64,000 bases of DNA from Nitrospirales bacterium (GCA_029261355.1 JAJDBM010000038.1:42488-106487), one strand, 5' to 3'. Shown: positions 27,516 through 36,493, counted from the first letter of the stretch. Made by a program: numbers and translations. The notes: generated by a model from the letters alone, not told the origin.

Positions 27516-28640
27516 ATGGATAATTGGAAAAAGGTACTCGCCCAGAGCATCACCAAGCCCGAAGACTTAGCTAAGCAGCTGGGGGTTGACCCGAAGGAAA
27601 TCGAAGATGTGGTAGGTCCCTATCGCATGCGCATTACTCCTACAGTCCTCGCAACGATTAAGAAAAAAGGCGATGCCATATGGAAACAAGTGGTCCCTGA
27701 AGCCATCGAAATAGATGATATTGATGCGCCGGACGATCCGTTGGAAGAGGATACAGATAGTCCCGTTCCTCATTTAGTCCATCGGTACCCTGACCGTGTC
27801 TTGCTGATGGTAACGAACCAATGCCCTATTTATTGCCGATTCTGTACCAGAAAACGCTTAGTTGGAAAACCAGGTTTCTTAAAAAAAGGTGAACTTGATC
27901 TGGCCATTGCCTATCTTCGTGAACATACCGAAGTTCGGGACGTGATTTTGTCTGGTGGAGATCCGTTACTCCTAACGGATCCCATGATTGAACGAGTATT
28001 AAAAGCGTTACGATCGATTCCACACTTGGAAATCATACGGTTTGGTTCCCGTGTACCGGGCAGCCTTCCAGAACGCATCACTCCGGAACTCTGTGAGATT
28101 GTGAAGAAGTATCACCCCATCTACATGAATCTGCATTTTAATCATCCAGACGAACTGACGCCGGCGGTCAAAGAAGCATGTGGTCGGTTGGCCGATGCTG
28201 GGGTGCCGTTAGGTGCTCAGACTGTGTTGTTGAAAGGCGTCAATGATGATCCAGAAATTATGAAACAATTGATGCATCAGCTTCTTCTGGCGCGAGTCAA
28301 ACCTTATTATCTTTACCAAGCTGACTTGACCAAAGGGACTAATCATTTCCGTACGACGGTTGAGACAGGGTTAAAAATTATTCAATCCCTTCAAGGTCAT
28401 ACGAGTGGAATGGCTGTTCCCCATTTCGTCATTGATGCCCCAGGCGGCGGCGGAAAAATTCCAATTCTTCCGAGCGACTACCTCTTGCATCTCGATGAAA
28501 AAGGCGCGGTGCTCAAGAACTACGAAAATAAGACCTATCACTACCCTCAGCCAGACCATGACGCGAAGCGAGAGCTCCCCATGGTTGGTGCTCACCTGTC
28601 AAATGGCTCTTGTAGTGCCGGAGCAATGGACGATCTGTAA
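27516..28640 (+). CDS. KamA-family radical SAM aminomutase (lysine 2,3-aminomutase-like)
   Basis: The protein has 374 residues, between EpmB (about 340) and classical KamA (about 415). Radical SAM cluster ligands are C103, C107 and C110 in NQCPIYCRFC. ILSGGDPLLL is the SAM-binding GGE-like motif, and K314 in PGGGGKIP is the PLP-binding lysine. Such enzymes interconvert alpha- and beta-lysine (or glutamate/arginine variants). The beta-lysine is used as an osmolyte precursor or to modify elongation factor P. Neither an acetyltransferase nor efp/epmA is adjacent, so the exact use is open. Its stop TAA overlaps the next ATG by one base. AAGGA lies upstream of the start. Confidence 0.85.
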   Translation: MDNWKKVLAQSITKPEDLAKQLGVDPKEIEDVVGPYRMRITPTVLATIKKKGDAIWKQVVPEAIEIDDIDAPDDPLEEDTDSPVPHLVHRYPDRVLLMVTNQCPIYCRFCTRKRLVGKPGFLKKGELDLAIAYLREHTEVRDVILSGGDPLLLTDPMIERVLKALRSIPHLEIIRFGSRVPGSLPERITPELCEIVKKYHPIYMNLHFNHPDELTPAVKEACGRLADAGVPLGAQTVLLKGVNDDPEIMKQLMHQLLLARVKPYYLYQADLTKGTNHFRTTVETGLKIIQSLQGHTSGMAVPHFVIDAPGGGGKIPILPSDYLLHLDEKGAVLKNYENKTYHYPQPDHDAKRELPMVGAHLSNGSCSAGAMDDL

Positions 28641-29803
28641 TGCCGGGTTCTCGCAAGCAAGGCATCCTCCCTTATCAGCGTCTCAAGGAATTGGCCGCAG
28701 ACGGTGTCATTACGGCTGAGCCCTCGTTGACCGAAGAGCAATTTCAACCCGCGAGCCTTGACTTACGTCTCGGACGAAAAGCCTATCGGTTACTCAGTAG
28801 CTTCCTGCCTGAACATCCCGACACTTTTGGACCTCACGCCCATTGGGAAGAAGCGTTCCAATCTGATTTGGTGATGTATGACATGGATATTACCGATGGT
28901 GCCATCCTCGAAAAAGGCCATGTCTACCTCATCCCATTGCTTGAACACCTTCGACTCCCTAAGAATATTCGTGGAAGAACCAATCCCAAAAGCTCTACAG
29001 GAAGACTCGACATTTTTACCCGTGTCATTACCAACAGAAATGTCGGGTTTGACGAAATTCGGCCTGGGTATGAAGGTCCTCTCTATCTTGAAGTTGTCCC
29101 TCGTTCCTTTACCATCCGTGTCCAAACAGGCTTGACACTGAATCAACTTCGCTTGAGCTCTGGACGACCAACCGTTTCAGACACTGACATTCGTGCAATT
29201 CATCGTAAAACTCCGCTGCTCTACCACAATGGAGAATCCAATCGTCCTAACAAACCATTGCCGGCCGGGAAGATTCACCTGAATCGTGGGTTATTTTTAA
29301 GTGTCGACCTTCAAGGATCTCCTGATTCGCAGGAACCTATCATTGGATACCGGGCCAAAAAAAATAGCCATGTCATCGATTTACAAAAAATAGGCCATTA
29401 TTCGGCATTGGACTTTTGGGAACCCATTTCTCGACATGCCAAGAATACGCTATTATTAGAACCAGAGGAGTTTTATATTCTTGCATCGAAAGAACGCATC
29501 CAAGTCCCAGCAGGGTATGCCTCGGAAATGGTCGCGTATGAAGCCGCATGCGGAGAACTGCGAACGCATTATGCTGGATTCTTTGATCCTGGATTTGGCA
29601 CGGGCAACGCAAAACGAAAAGGGACTCAGGTCGTTCTAGAAGTTCGCCCTCATGATGTTCCATTCCTCATTTATGACGGACAAACATTTTTCAAAGTTGT
29701 CTATGAAAAACTGTCCAGTATTCCAACGCAACTCTATGGATCGGCTCTCGGCTCTTCCTATCATCAACAAGGCTTAACATTAAGCAAGCACTTTAAGTGG
29801 TAA
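28640..29803 (+). CDS. dcd: 2'-deoxycytidine 5'-triphosphate deaminase (long form)
   Basis: The protein has 387 residues, the two-domain form rather than the common about 190-residue Dcd. The N-terminal domain has QFQPASLDLRLG and the substrate-binding RTNPKSSTGRLD. RNVGFDEIRPGYEGPLYLE gives the conserved dUTPase-fold strand. The C-terminal copy ends with ETHYAGFFDPGFG-type text (TLHYAGFFDPGFG in relatives; here RTHYAGFFDPGFG). It deaminates dCTP to dUTP in pyrimidine deoxynucleotide supply. Coupled to the aminomutase by a TAATG overlap. The functional link between the two is not obvious. Confidence 0.85.
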   Translation: MPGSRKQGILPYQRLKELAADGVITAEPSLTEEQFQPASLDLRLGRKAYRLLSSFLPEHPDTFGPHAHWEEAFQSDLVMYDMDITDGAILEKGHVYLIPLLEHLRLPKNIRGRTNPKSSTGRLDIFTRVITNRNVGFDEIRPGYEGPLYLEVVPRSFTIRVQTGLTLNQLRLSSGRPTVSDTDIRAIHRKTPLLYHNGESNRPNKPLPAGKIHLNRGLFLSVDLQGSPDSQEPIIGYRAKKNSHVIDLQKIGHYSALDFWEPISRHAKNTLLLEPEEFYILASKERIQVPAGYASEMVAYEAACGELRTHYAGFFDPGFGTGNAKRKGTQVVLEVRPHDVPFLIYDGQTFFKVVYEKLSSIPTQLYGSALGSSYHQQGLTLSKHFKW

Positions 29804-29805
29804 TT

Positions 29806-30249
29806 ATGCTATCTGACCAAAAACCTAACGATCCAAATCGTTTACCCAATCCAGCCCCCCCCCAACCTCCGCTGCGCCCCACGCCTCCTCCAAACAACGA
29901 AGACGTCGATGATGGGGAAAATCTGCAAATGCGAGTTGCCATGAAGATGATTGGGTCGGCCATGGTCTTCATCGGATTTCTTCAAGTCTTTTTGGCTGCT
30001 CAAACCGGAGCGGAAATTACCGTTTTTCCCATGCTGATTTATTTTAGCGGAATGGCTCTTTGGGCACATTCTTCTATCGAAAAGTCGACAATCCGTTACT
30101 CGGTTATTGGCTTTGCGTTAATCTGTGGCCTGGCCTTTTTCCACTTCGGCGAGGTCCTCTTTTGGCATATCTATGTCATTTATTGGGGTACAGTGGGGAT
30201 GGTCGTGTACTTCATGTTCAAAACACAGAAAATTCCAAAATCTGAGTAA
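29806..30249 (+). CDS. Small membrane protein with Pro-rich N-terminus
   Basis: It has 147 residues from the ATG at 29806, two bases after the dcd stop. The first about 35 residues are Pro/Asn-rich and acidic, probably cytosolic. Four hydrophobic segments follow (AMVFIGFLQVFLAAQ, VFPMLIYFSGMALWA, YSVIGFALICGLAFF, IYVIYWGTVGMVVYFMF), ending in a basic tail. No catalytic motif. I do not recognise a family. Position suggests co-transcription with the preceding genes. Confidence 0.65.
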   Translation: MLSDQKPNDPNRLPNPAPPQPPLRPTPPPNNEDVDDGENLQMRVAMKMIGSAMVFIGFLQVFLAAQTGAEITVFPMLIYFSGMALWAHSSIEKSTIRYSVIGFALICGLAFFHFGEVLFWHIYVIYWGTVGMVVYFMFKTQKIPKSE

Positions 30250-30392
30250 TCGTTCAAACTACAGCCCCACTCACCTATCTTGTCCCGACTCTTTACTGGT
30301 TTTCTCGTTATAGGTAATCATCTTGAGAAAAACTAGAGAGTCAATAGTACTCTGGAGCTATGAACGTTGCCTCATAATGCTGCTTACTATTT

Positions 30393-31106
30393 ATGAACAC
30401 AACAACCATAACAATTGGAGTCATTATACCAACGCTCAACGAAGCATCAACCTTGTCAGCAACCCTGTCGACCTTAACCCCCCTCAACCTGGACGAAGTC
30501 ATTATTGTGGATGGAGGCAGTCAGGATCGAACAGTCGACATTGCTCGGGGCCACATTAAGGCGACCTGTCCCATGACGGGTCATGTGATATCGGCTGGGA
30601 AGGGACGGGCACGCCAAATGAATGCAGGAGGGTTTTCAGCGAAGTCAGACATTCTGGTATTTTTACATGCTGATACTCACCTTCCGCAGAATGCACGTGA
30701 GGTGATCGAAGACATGATGTCCGGTTCCAAGTATATTGGCGGACGCTTTGACGTTCAATTTGAAGTCGACCGTGGGTATGCCTGGCTTATTAGCCGAATG
30801 ATGAACTGGCGTTCTCGGTGGAGCCAAATTTTCACCGGAGACCAAACGATGTGTATTCGACGAATAACATTCCAAGAGTTAGGGGGGTTTTCAGATATAC
30901 CATTAATGGAGGATATTGATTTTAGCTACCGGTTAAAACAGTTGGGACCAGTGAAGGCTCTCAAATCCAAAGTCACAACCTCTTTTCGCCGATGGGAGCA
31001 ACAAGGCCCCCTTCGCACAATTATTCAAATGTGGACCTTCCGATTCCTTTACTGGCTCGGGATAAGCCCAGAAAGATTAAACCAATTTTATGGCACCATC
31101 CGGTAA
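30393..31106 (+). CDS. TIGR04283-type family 2 glycosyltransferase
   Basis: The protein has 237 residues. GT-A start ITIGVIIPTLNEASTL, VIIVDGGSQDRT, a positively charged GKGRARQMNAG segment and the metal site LVFLHADTHLP are all present. GGRFDVQF and GDQTMCIRR complete the signature of the transferase-2 group that NCBI names arsenosugar biosynthesis glycosyltransferase (older name: rSAM/selenodomain-associated transferase 2). It overlaps the next gene by 17 bases. Neither arsM nor the radical SAM arsS is in the window, so the arsenosugar role is only a family-level label. Confidence 0.8.
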   Translation: MNTTTITIGVIIPTLNEASTLSATLSTLTPLNLDEVIIVDGGSQDRTVDIARGHIKATCPMTGHVISAGKGRARQMNAGGFSAKSDILVFLHADTHLPQNAREVIEDMMSGSKYIGGRFDVQFEVDRGYAWLISRMMNWRSRWSQIFTGDQTMCIRRITFQELGGFSDIPLMEDIDFSYRLKQLGPVKALKSKVTTSFRRWEQQGPLRTIIQMWTFRFLYWLGISPERLNQFYGTIR

Positions 31107-31857
31107 TCCCCGAAAAAATAGAAGGGGAACACGCAATAAAGGGGCATCCTCAAAACCTACTCAGCCTGCTGATGCCGCTCTTATTATTTTTGCTAAGTCT
31201 CCAGTGCCAGGACTGGTCAAAACCCGTTTATGTCCTCCCTTAGTCCCCGATGAAGCCGCGACCTTACACGGAAGCTTGGTGTTGGACACATTAGAACGGA
31301 CCAAAAGCCTTGTTACATTTGATCGCTTCCTCGCATGCGCTCCCTCCAATCAACATCCATTTTTCCAGACCATGGCCACCCGTCACCAGATTGAACTCTG
31401 GGAACAAATCCCAGATGCAGACTTGGGGCAACGAATGGATCACGCTTTTTCGATGGCGTTTGAACGAAAATACTCGTATGCGATCATCATTGGAAGTGAC
31501 CTCCCTACGATTGACAGCTCTATCCTCAAGCAAGCCTTAGAGGCACTCTCCCAGCATGATGTTGTCATTGGACCATCATTAGATGGGGGATATTATTTAA
31601 TTGGATTAAAAACCCCAACTCCCGAATTATTTTCAAATATTCCTTGGTCCACCGACCAAGTCACACCTCTCACTCAACAAATTGCAACTCATATCGGCCT
31701 CTCAATGAAGCTCTTACCACCACAGCGCGACCTGGATACGATCGATGACTTACATGCTTTCATACAGAATGCTCAGGATCCCAAGCAACAGACTATTTCT
31801 TCGCGTACGGCCCAAGTATTCAAGACACTTGCGACTCGTTTAGTAAACCGAGAATAA
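31090..31857 (+). CDS. TIGR04282-type nucleotidyl/glycosyltransferase
   Basis: The protein has 255 residues. After a basic, low-complexity N-terminus of about 25 residues, the nucleotidyltransferase-like core begins ALIIFAKSPVPGLVKTRL, with LGQRMDHAF and IIGSDLPTI, then GPSLDGGYYLIGL. These match the transferase-1 group that usually pairs with the preceding transferase-2 family. The 17-base overlap fits coupled translation. In other genomes the pair sits beside radical SAM genes in arsenosugar or related small-molecule pathways. Here the next gene is an SDR, 90 bp on. Confidence 0.8.
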   Translation: MAPSGNPRKNRRGTRNKGASSKPTQPADAALIIFAKSPVPGLVKTRLCPPLVPDEAATLHGSLVLDTLERTKSLVTFDRFLACAPSNQHPFFQTMATRHQIELWEQIPDADLGQRMDHAFSMAFERKYSYAIIIGSDLPTIDSSILKQALEALSQHDVVIGPSLDGGYYLIGLKTPTPELFSNIPWSTDQVTPLTQQIATHIGLSMKLLPPQRDLDTIDDLHAFIQNAQDPKQQTISSRTAQVFKTLATRLVNRE

Positions 31858-31947
31858 AATACAAGGCTTTGAGAATCTTTGCTCCCCGACCTCTCCCTAG
31901 TAGGCAAGGGGAACCTCAACATGACAAGGTATGAGGAGACGTAAACA

Positions 31948-32682
31948 ATGACTGAACGCGTGGCGCTCATTACCGGAGGAGCTCGTGGGATTGGACGTGC
32001 CATCGCTTTAGATCTTGGAGCGAAACAATGGTCGATAGCAATTTGCTATCGATCAAGCAAACAGGAGGCTCAAGAAACAAAGCAAGCAATTGAGAAGTTT
32101 GGCGGCCGTGCCCTAGCCATATGCTGTGACGTGTCTGACCCTGATGCCGCACACAACCTTGTCCATCAAGTGGAGAATACCTGGGGACACATTGATGTCC
32201 TAATCAACGGTGCTGGCCCCTATCACCGAGTCCACCTTTTTGAAGAAACTCCAGGTGGGTGGGCTGACATGCTTCATAATAACCTAAACCCTGTTTTATA
32301 CCTCGCGCAAGCCGTGGCTCCAGGTATGCAAACTCGAAAATATGGACGCATCATTTCTTTTGGAATGGCCAATGCCGATAAAATGGAAGCACAGCCCTTT
32401 GTGACAGGCCATTATATCGCCAAAGCAGGAGTATTGATTTTAACAAGAACGCTGGCAAAGCTTCTCGCACCTGAGGGCATCACCGTAAATGCTATTTCAC
32501 CTGGATTTATTGACTCAGGCAGCGCACCACCTGGCGAACTTGACGGGATGGAGAAAAAAATTCCAGCAGGCTATATCGGCGAACTCTCTGATACGACCTC
32601 AGCTGTCCGGTATTTATTATCTGACGAGGCACGATATGTGACAGGAGCCAACCTACAGATTAGTGGTGGGTGGGGAATTTAA
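31948..32682 (+). CDS. Short-chain dehydrogenase/reductase
   Basis: The protein has 244 residues. The NADP-binding TGGARGIG is at residues 9-16, followed by the NGAG strand (LINGAGP) and catalytic Y-x-x-x-K in HYIAKAG. ISPGFIDSG and GANLQISGGWGI are typical FabG-like ends. The segment before the catalytic Tyr reads ISFGMANADKMEAQPFVTG, so the usual catalytic Ser position should be checked by alignment. The sequence has a flavour of pteridine reductase-like SDRs, but the substrate is unknown. GAGGAG precedes the ATG. Confidence 0.85.
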   Translation: MTERVALITGGARGIGRAIALDLGAKQWSIAICYRSSKQEAQETKQAIEKFGGRALAICCDVSDPDAAHNLVHQVENTWGHIDVLINGAGPYHRVHLFEETPGGWADMLHNNLNPVLYLAQAVAPGMQTRKYGRIISFGMANADKMEAQPFVTGHYIAKAGVLILTRTLAKLLAPEGITVNAISPGFIDSGSAPPGELDGMEKKIPAGYIGELSDTTSAVRYLLSDEARYVTGANLQISGGWGI

Positions 32683-32695
32683 TTTTTCTCCCTCA

Positions 32696-33493
32696 TCATG
32701 ACCTATCTGTTCGTCCAACTTGAATACTGGTATGACATTCTGTCCATTCGAATCCAAACACTTCAGCAAAATGATAGACCAACTGCTCTCTCACAACTTG
32801 GCTGTCCACGGTGCCTTCAAGCAACTGTTCCATCGAGGTCACCCGACAACCGTCAATTCCACAAGGTGTAATCAAGTCAAACGGTTTCAAGTCTAGGTTG
32901 ACGTTTAACGACAACCCATGCATTGTCACCCCCCTCATGATACGAACTCCAATGGCCGCAACCTTAGTAAGCGGAAACCCCATTCCCTCTACCCACACAC
33001 CTGGAAACTTGTCTCTCAGACTACCATGGATGTTCCATTCAGCTAAGACACGAAGAATAACGTCCTGCAGCATCCCAACGTATGCTTTTGGACCTTTGCA
33101 ATAATTCCTCAATCGCACAATCGGATAACAAATAATTTGACCAGGACCATGATAGGTCACTGACCCTCCGCGTTCGATCGTATGCACCCCAAAGTTCTGG
33201 TCCTTGATCCACGTCACGTCCCGCTTCCAATGTTCCTCTTTTGTCGTACGTCCCATCGTAAAGACTGGCTCATGTTCGACGACCAACAATGTATCGGAGC
33301 AATGATCATATATTCTCTGATCAAGTATGGAGCGTTGGAGCGCCCATGCTTGTTGATACGGCATTAACGGCAGACTGATCAAACAACCTGGTCGCTTTGC
33401 CTTTCCAGACTCCTGAGATTCCAACATGCCTTGTTGCAATTCAGTACTTACGTTCTCATTAAAAACCTTCATAGGGTCTTCATGACATATCAT
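32696..33493 (-). CDS. lipB: Octanoyltransferase LipB
   Basis: It has 265 residues from the ATG at 33493, which overlaps the upstream TAA by one base; an ATG at 33472 is also possible. The family core spans about residue 35 to 250: MPYQQAWALQ, VVEHEPVFTMGR, RGGSVTYHGPGQIICYPIV, the catalytic Lys in LTKVAAIGVRI and the catalytic Cys in ITPCGIDGC. LipB moves the octanoyl group from acyl carrier protein to lipoyl domains of 2-oxoacid dehydrogenases or glycine cleavage H protein in the cytosol. lipA is not adjacent. The N-terminal about 30 residues are extra relative to the core. Confidence 0.92.
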   Translation of the reverse strand: MICHEDPMKVFNENVSTELQQGMLESQESGKAKRPGCLISLPLMPYQQAWALQRSILDQRIYDHCSDTLLVVEHEPVFTMGRTTKEEHWKRDVTWIKDQNFGVHTIERGGSVTYHGPGQIICYPIVRLRNYCKGPKAYVGMLQDVILRVLAEWNIHGSLRDKFPGVWVEGMGFPLTKVAAIGVRIMRGVTMHGLSLNVNLDLKPFDLITPCGIDGCRVTSMEQLLEGTVDSQVVREQLVYHFAEVFGFEWTECHTSIQVGRTDRS

Positions 33494-34572
33494 TATCGAG
33501 GAAATTGAGTTGGGGGAACGATCTGCCAACCTTCACCATTCAGTGATTCTAAAAACTGGACTAAATCATCCCTCTCATTTTCCGTTAACTCTAACGGTTG
33601 AATGAGGGGATCTTTGTGTGGGTTGGCAATACCACCTTCCGCATAAAAATCAACCACCTGTCTCAACGTTCCAAAACGACCATCATGCATGTAAGGAGCC
33701 GTTCTCAATATTTCTCGCAACGTTGGCGTCTTAAAGGCTCCCATGTCCTTCGGAATCTTTGTTACGACATAACGGCCCAAATCCACATGCTCTGAATCCC
33801 AGTCCACCCCAAGATTATGAAATTTTTCGTCGGTAAAGTTCCCTCCCGAATGGCAAATAAAACAGAGCGCTTTTCCACGGAAAACCGTGAGACCTCTCTT
33901 TGCACTATCAGACAATGCCTGTGGATCTTTCCCTGAATTGAACTGATCGAAGGCACTGTTTCCCGAGACAAGAGTGCGTTGGAAGCTCGCAATAGCCTGA
34001 CCGACTGTAATGGTGGTGGCTTTCGCACCAAACACTGTCTGGAAAATCGTGACGTAGCCAGGGATACGATTAATTTTGGCCACGAGCTCATCATGATTGG
34101 CAAATCCATGTTCCACCGGACTCACAAAAGGTCCGACAGACTGCTCTTCTAGTGTTCCAGCGCGTCCATCCCAAAATTGCACGGAACTAAAGACTCGATT
34201 AATAGCCGTCGGAGCACCACGGCCTCCTTGCAAACGGTGAATTCCTGTCGAAACTGGCTGCCCATCCGTAAACGCTAGACTGGAAACATGGCAACTCGAA
34301 CAGGCAATGCTGTCATTCTTGGACAATCGCTTATCAAAAAATAAGAGTTTCCCTAATTCAACTTTTTCTTTTGTCAGTGGATTATCTTTCGGGATAACCG
34401 CTAAGTCTTTATTTAAACCTAACGGTATCTGAAGGATATAGGGTTCCGATGCCTCCCCCTTGCTGACCATGCTACACAACACACCCACGATCATAAAAAA
34501 ATACAACCCACCGCTCAATGCCCTTGTGGTCACCTGGCCCAAAGTTCGCTGAATAAGGAAAACCTTTTTCAT
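33493..34572 (-). CDS. Di-heme cytochrome c peroxidase (CCP/MauG family)
   Basis: It has 359 residues from the ATG at 34572, which has GAGG upstream; an earlier ATG at 34608 is less likely. A signal peptide ends near KGEA. Two c-type heme motifs are present: C-S-S-C-H in the N-terminal domain and C-F-I-C-H in the C-terminal domain. Family segments GKLLFFDKRLS, FTDGQPVS, FWDGRAGTLEEQ and TAPYMHDGRFGTL are clear. It should reduce H2O2 to water in the periplasm with electrons from small cytochromes. Translationally linked to lipB by a TAATG overlap. Confidence 0.92.
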   Translation of the reverse strand: MKKVFLIQRTLGQVTTRALSGGLYFFMIVGVLCSMVSKGEASEPYILQIPLGLNKDLAVIPKDNPLTKEKVELGKLLFFDKRLSKNDSIACSSCHVSSLAFTDGQPVSTGIHRLQGGRGAPTAINRVFSSVQFWDGRAGTLEEQSVGPFVSPVEHGFANHDELVAKINRIPGYVTIFQTVFGAKATTITVGQAIASFQRTLVSGNSAFDQFNSGKDPQALSDSAKRGLTVFRGKALCFICHSGGNFTDEKFHNLGVDWDSEHVDLGRYVVTKIPKDMGAFKTPTLREILRTAPYMHDGRFGTLRQVVDFYAEGGIANPHKDPLIQPLELTENERDDLVQFLESLNGEGWQIVPPTQFPR

Positions 34573-34640
34573 TCCATCCTCTTTCTTGTAATTTTCAGAC
34601 CAATACATACGCAGAGCATTCCTTCTCCACCTTGCGTTTC

Positions 34641-35048
34641 CTATTCTTGACGACTCATCTTCCCTTCTAGCCCAAGGTCTTTCAACATATCAGGGCTCAA
34701 ACGCTTCGCTCTCCCTTGCGAGTTGACTGCCACCAAGGTAGCCGTGCCCTCAACGACAAGACGGTGTGTTTTACTTTCTTGAATTTGATGGGAAAAGGTT
34801 AATGATATCCGACGATTGGCTGAAAGAGTCGTAGTAATGTGAAGATCGTCTCCATATATGGCTGCCGACCGATAGGTCAATTCAGCATGCGTCACGCGAA
34901 ACTGTGTCCCTTGTTCAATCAACTCAGCAACCGAACAACCACGCTCTTCCAAATAGTGCGTCCGAGCCCGTTCAAAGTATTTCAGGTAATTCGCGTAATA
35001 CACCACCCCGCCACAATCCGTATCTTCATAGTAAATTCTAATGTTCAT
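34641..35048 (-). CDS. ybgC: YbgC-type 4-hydroxybenzoyl-CoA thioesterase-fold acyl-CoA thioesterase
   Basis: It has 135 residues, a single hotdog domain. The N-terminal YYEDTDCGGVVYYANYLKYFERAR contains the catalytic Asp and the helix typical of YbgC/FadM. The rest follows the family closely (THAELTYRSAAIYGDDL). In many Gram-negative bacteria YbgC is part of the Tol-Pal cluster and acts on short acyl-CoAs or acyl-ACP in phospholipid metabolism. No tol genes are adjacent here. It follows the CARF gene by 15 bp on the same strand, so co-transcription is likely. Confidence 0.88.
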   Translation of the reverse strand: MNIRIYYEDTDCGGVVYYANYLKYFERARTHYLEERGCSVAELIEQGTQFRVTHAELTYRSAAIYGDDLHITTTLSANRRISLTFSHQIQESKTHRLVVEGTATLVAVNSQGRAKRLSPDMLKDLGLEGKMSRQE

Positions 35049-35063
35049 AAGACAACACTTCCC

Positions 35064-36326
35064 TTATAACGTCATCGTGGGAAACTTCGGCAGGTCATTG
35101 TCCTGAACGCCAGACACCTTCATGACTACTTCTAATAATTGGTGCCATCGTTCAGGCTTCATCGGTGCGGTCCCTTGCCCCAACACCGCATGGTCAGCCG
35201 CATCAATAAGCGATTTCATCTGTGGCCATTGTGTAAAAAATGTTAGCCCCATCGAATCCTTCAATTCTTCTAAGAGACGAAATTGCGCATGAAACGGCAA
35301 CTGATACTTTCCATCAACATGGCTGAGGTATCCACTCAAAAAACTTTCCTGTAACGTATGTGGGAGTTGTTCTAGCCTGACATCCCAGCTTTTGATATGG
35401 TGCGTATGAAACAAGCGAGCCTGTGCTGACGCGGTTAACGCCCGAAGGAGGACACGTGTAGCTGTTTCAGCATCCTGACCTTGTTCAACCCGTCGTTTTG
35501 CGCAGGCCAATAAATCATAGAGCAGGTTGATTTTCACTTCTGCTGGATCCAACACCAATTGCTCAAGAAATCGAACATTCTCTTTGATGGCTTGTAGTAA
35601 TAAGGGCATACCTGGGGGTCCACCCCAAACTGAAGCTAAATCTAGCGCTTTGACACCGCCTTTTAATTTTTCCCATGCCTGTTGATGATGAAAGAGTTCC
35701 CACTGCCGATATCCCTCTGAAATGTCACCAAACGCTCGATAGAGTGGCTTGAGCCCCCCACTCACCCTCGATTCAATTCGTCGAAATACTCGTACAGCCG
35801 TCGCGTGCGACCCTTGGTTAAAATAGCCTGCCGCTTCTTGGCGAATACAGGCGGCTTCTTCATCCCATGGGTTGCTCTGCGTCCAAATCCTTGGCCTATC
35901 ACCAATGACCTTCACAGCAGAATCAGATTGACTATCAGGACCCGCAACACCCAGTGCCACAACTCGCGCCGTATAAGGAAATCCAACCAACATCATGGCC
36001 GCGGCCATCATGGGGGATGCCATCGTAATATCAAGCACTAATCCACCGGGATTGACATTCCAGATTCGTAACAATTTTGGTAACAACTCCGCTAACACCT
36101 TATGGGATTTGGCAAAACTTTCTGGGTCTGGAGTGATAATCCAATCCCATTTTTGAGGCATGACCGAAAGTTGGGGATGGACGTGAGACTCAACCAATCC
36201 AGTGCAGGACTGTGGAAGAAAAAAACATAACCGTTCTGGGGTTAAACGTTGAAGGGAATAGACGATGGACGCAGAATCCTGTGTCATCGCAATAAGGAGG
36301 GCATTGACTGGCCCGTCGACACTCAC
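35064..36326 (-). CDS. Orphan CARF-domain protein of the TIGR02710 (CRISPR-associated Csm6-like) type
   Basis: It has 420 residues from a GTG start. Residues about 8-135 have the CARF pattern: a first strand VNALLIAM, then SLQRLTPERLCFFL, and the strand GLVLDIT at about 96-101 where CARF proteins carry D-x-T-G-G-T-K. Here it reads D99-I-T-M-A-S-P-M, so the ligand-binding motif is degenerate. The rest is helical and matches the TIGR02710 layout (NPWDEEAACIRQEAAGYFNQG, EGYRQWELFHHQQAWEKL, LLYDLLACAKRRVEQG). CARF domains bind cyclic oligoadenylates made by type III CRISPR complexes. No cas gene or array is in this window; neighbours are metabolic. Family call from memory of the motif order. Confidence 0.7.
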   Translation of the reverse strand: MSVDGPVNALLIAMTQDSASIVYSLQRLTPERLCFFLPQSCTGLVESHVHPQLSVMPQKWDWIITPDPESFAKSHKVLAELLPKLLRIWNVNPGGLVLDITMASPMMAAAMMLVGFPYTARVVALGVAGPDSQSDSAVKVIGDRPRIWTQSNPWDEEAACIRQEAAGYFNQGSHATAVRVFRRIESRVSGGLKPLYRAFGDISEGYRQWELFHHQQAWEKLKGGVKALDLASVWGGPPGMPLLLQAIKENVRFLEQLVLDPAEVKINLLYDLLACAKRRVEQGQDAETATRVLLRALTASAQARLFHTHHIKSWDVRLEQLPHTLQESFLSGYLSHVDGKYQLPFHAQFRLLEELKDSMGLTFFTQWPQMKSLIDAADHAVLGQGTAPMKPERWHQLLEVVMKVSGVQDNDLPKFPTMTL

Positions 36327-36493
36327 AATGATTCGACTATAGCATTGATAGAATCATGCGGCAAGAATTGATTGAGAGTATTTCTCCGCTATCATATTAA
36401 TAACGCCATCATGATCTCCCTTCCTGAAAATTCTGTATATATGAAAACAGAAAGATGTGATATTTTTGGAACACCCTGCTAGAATTACGACCT

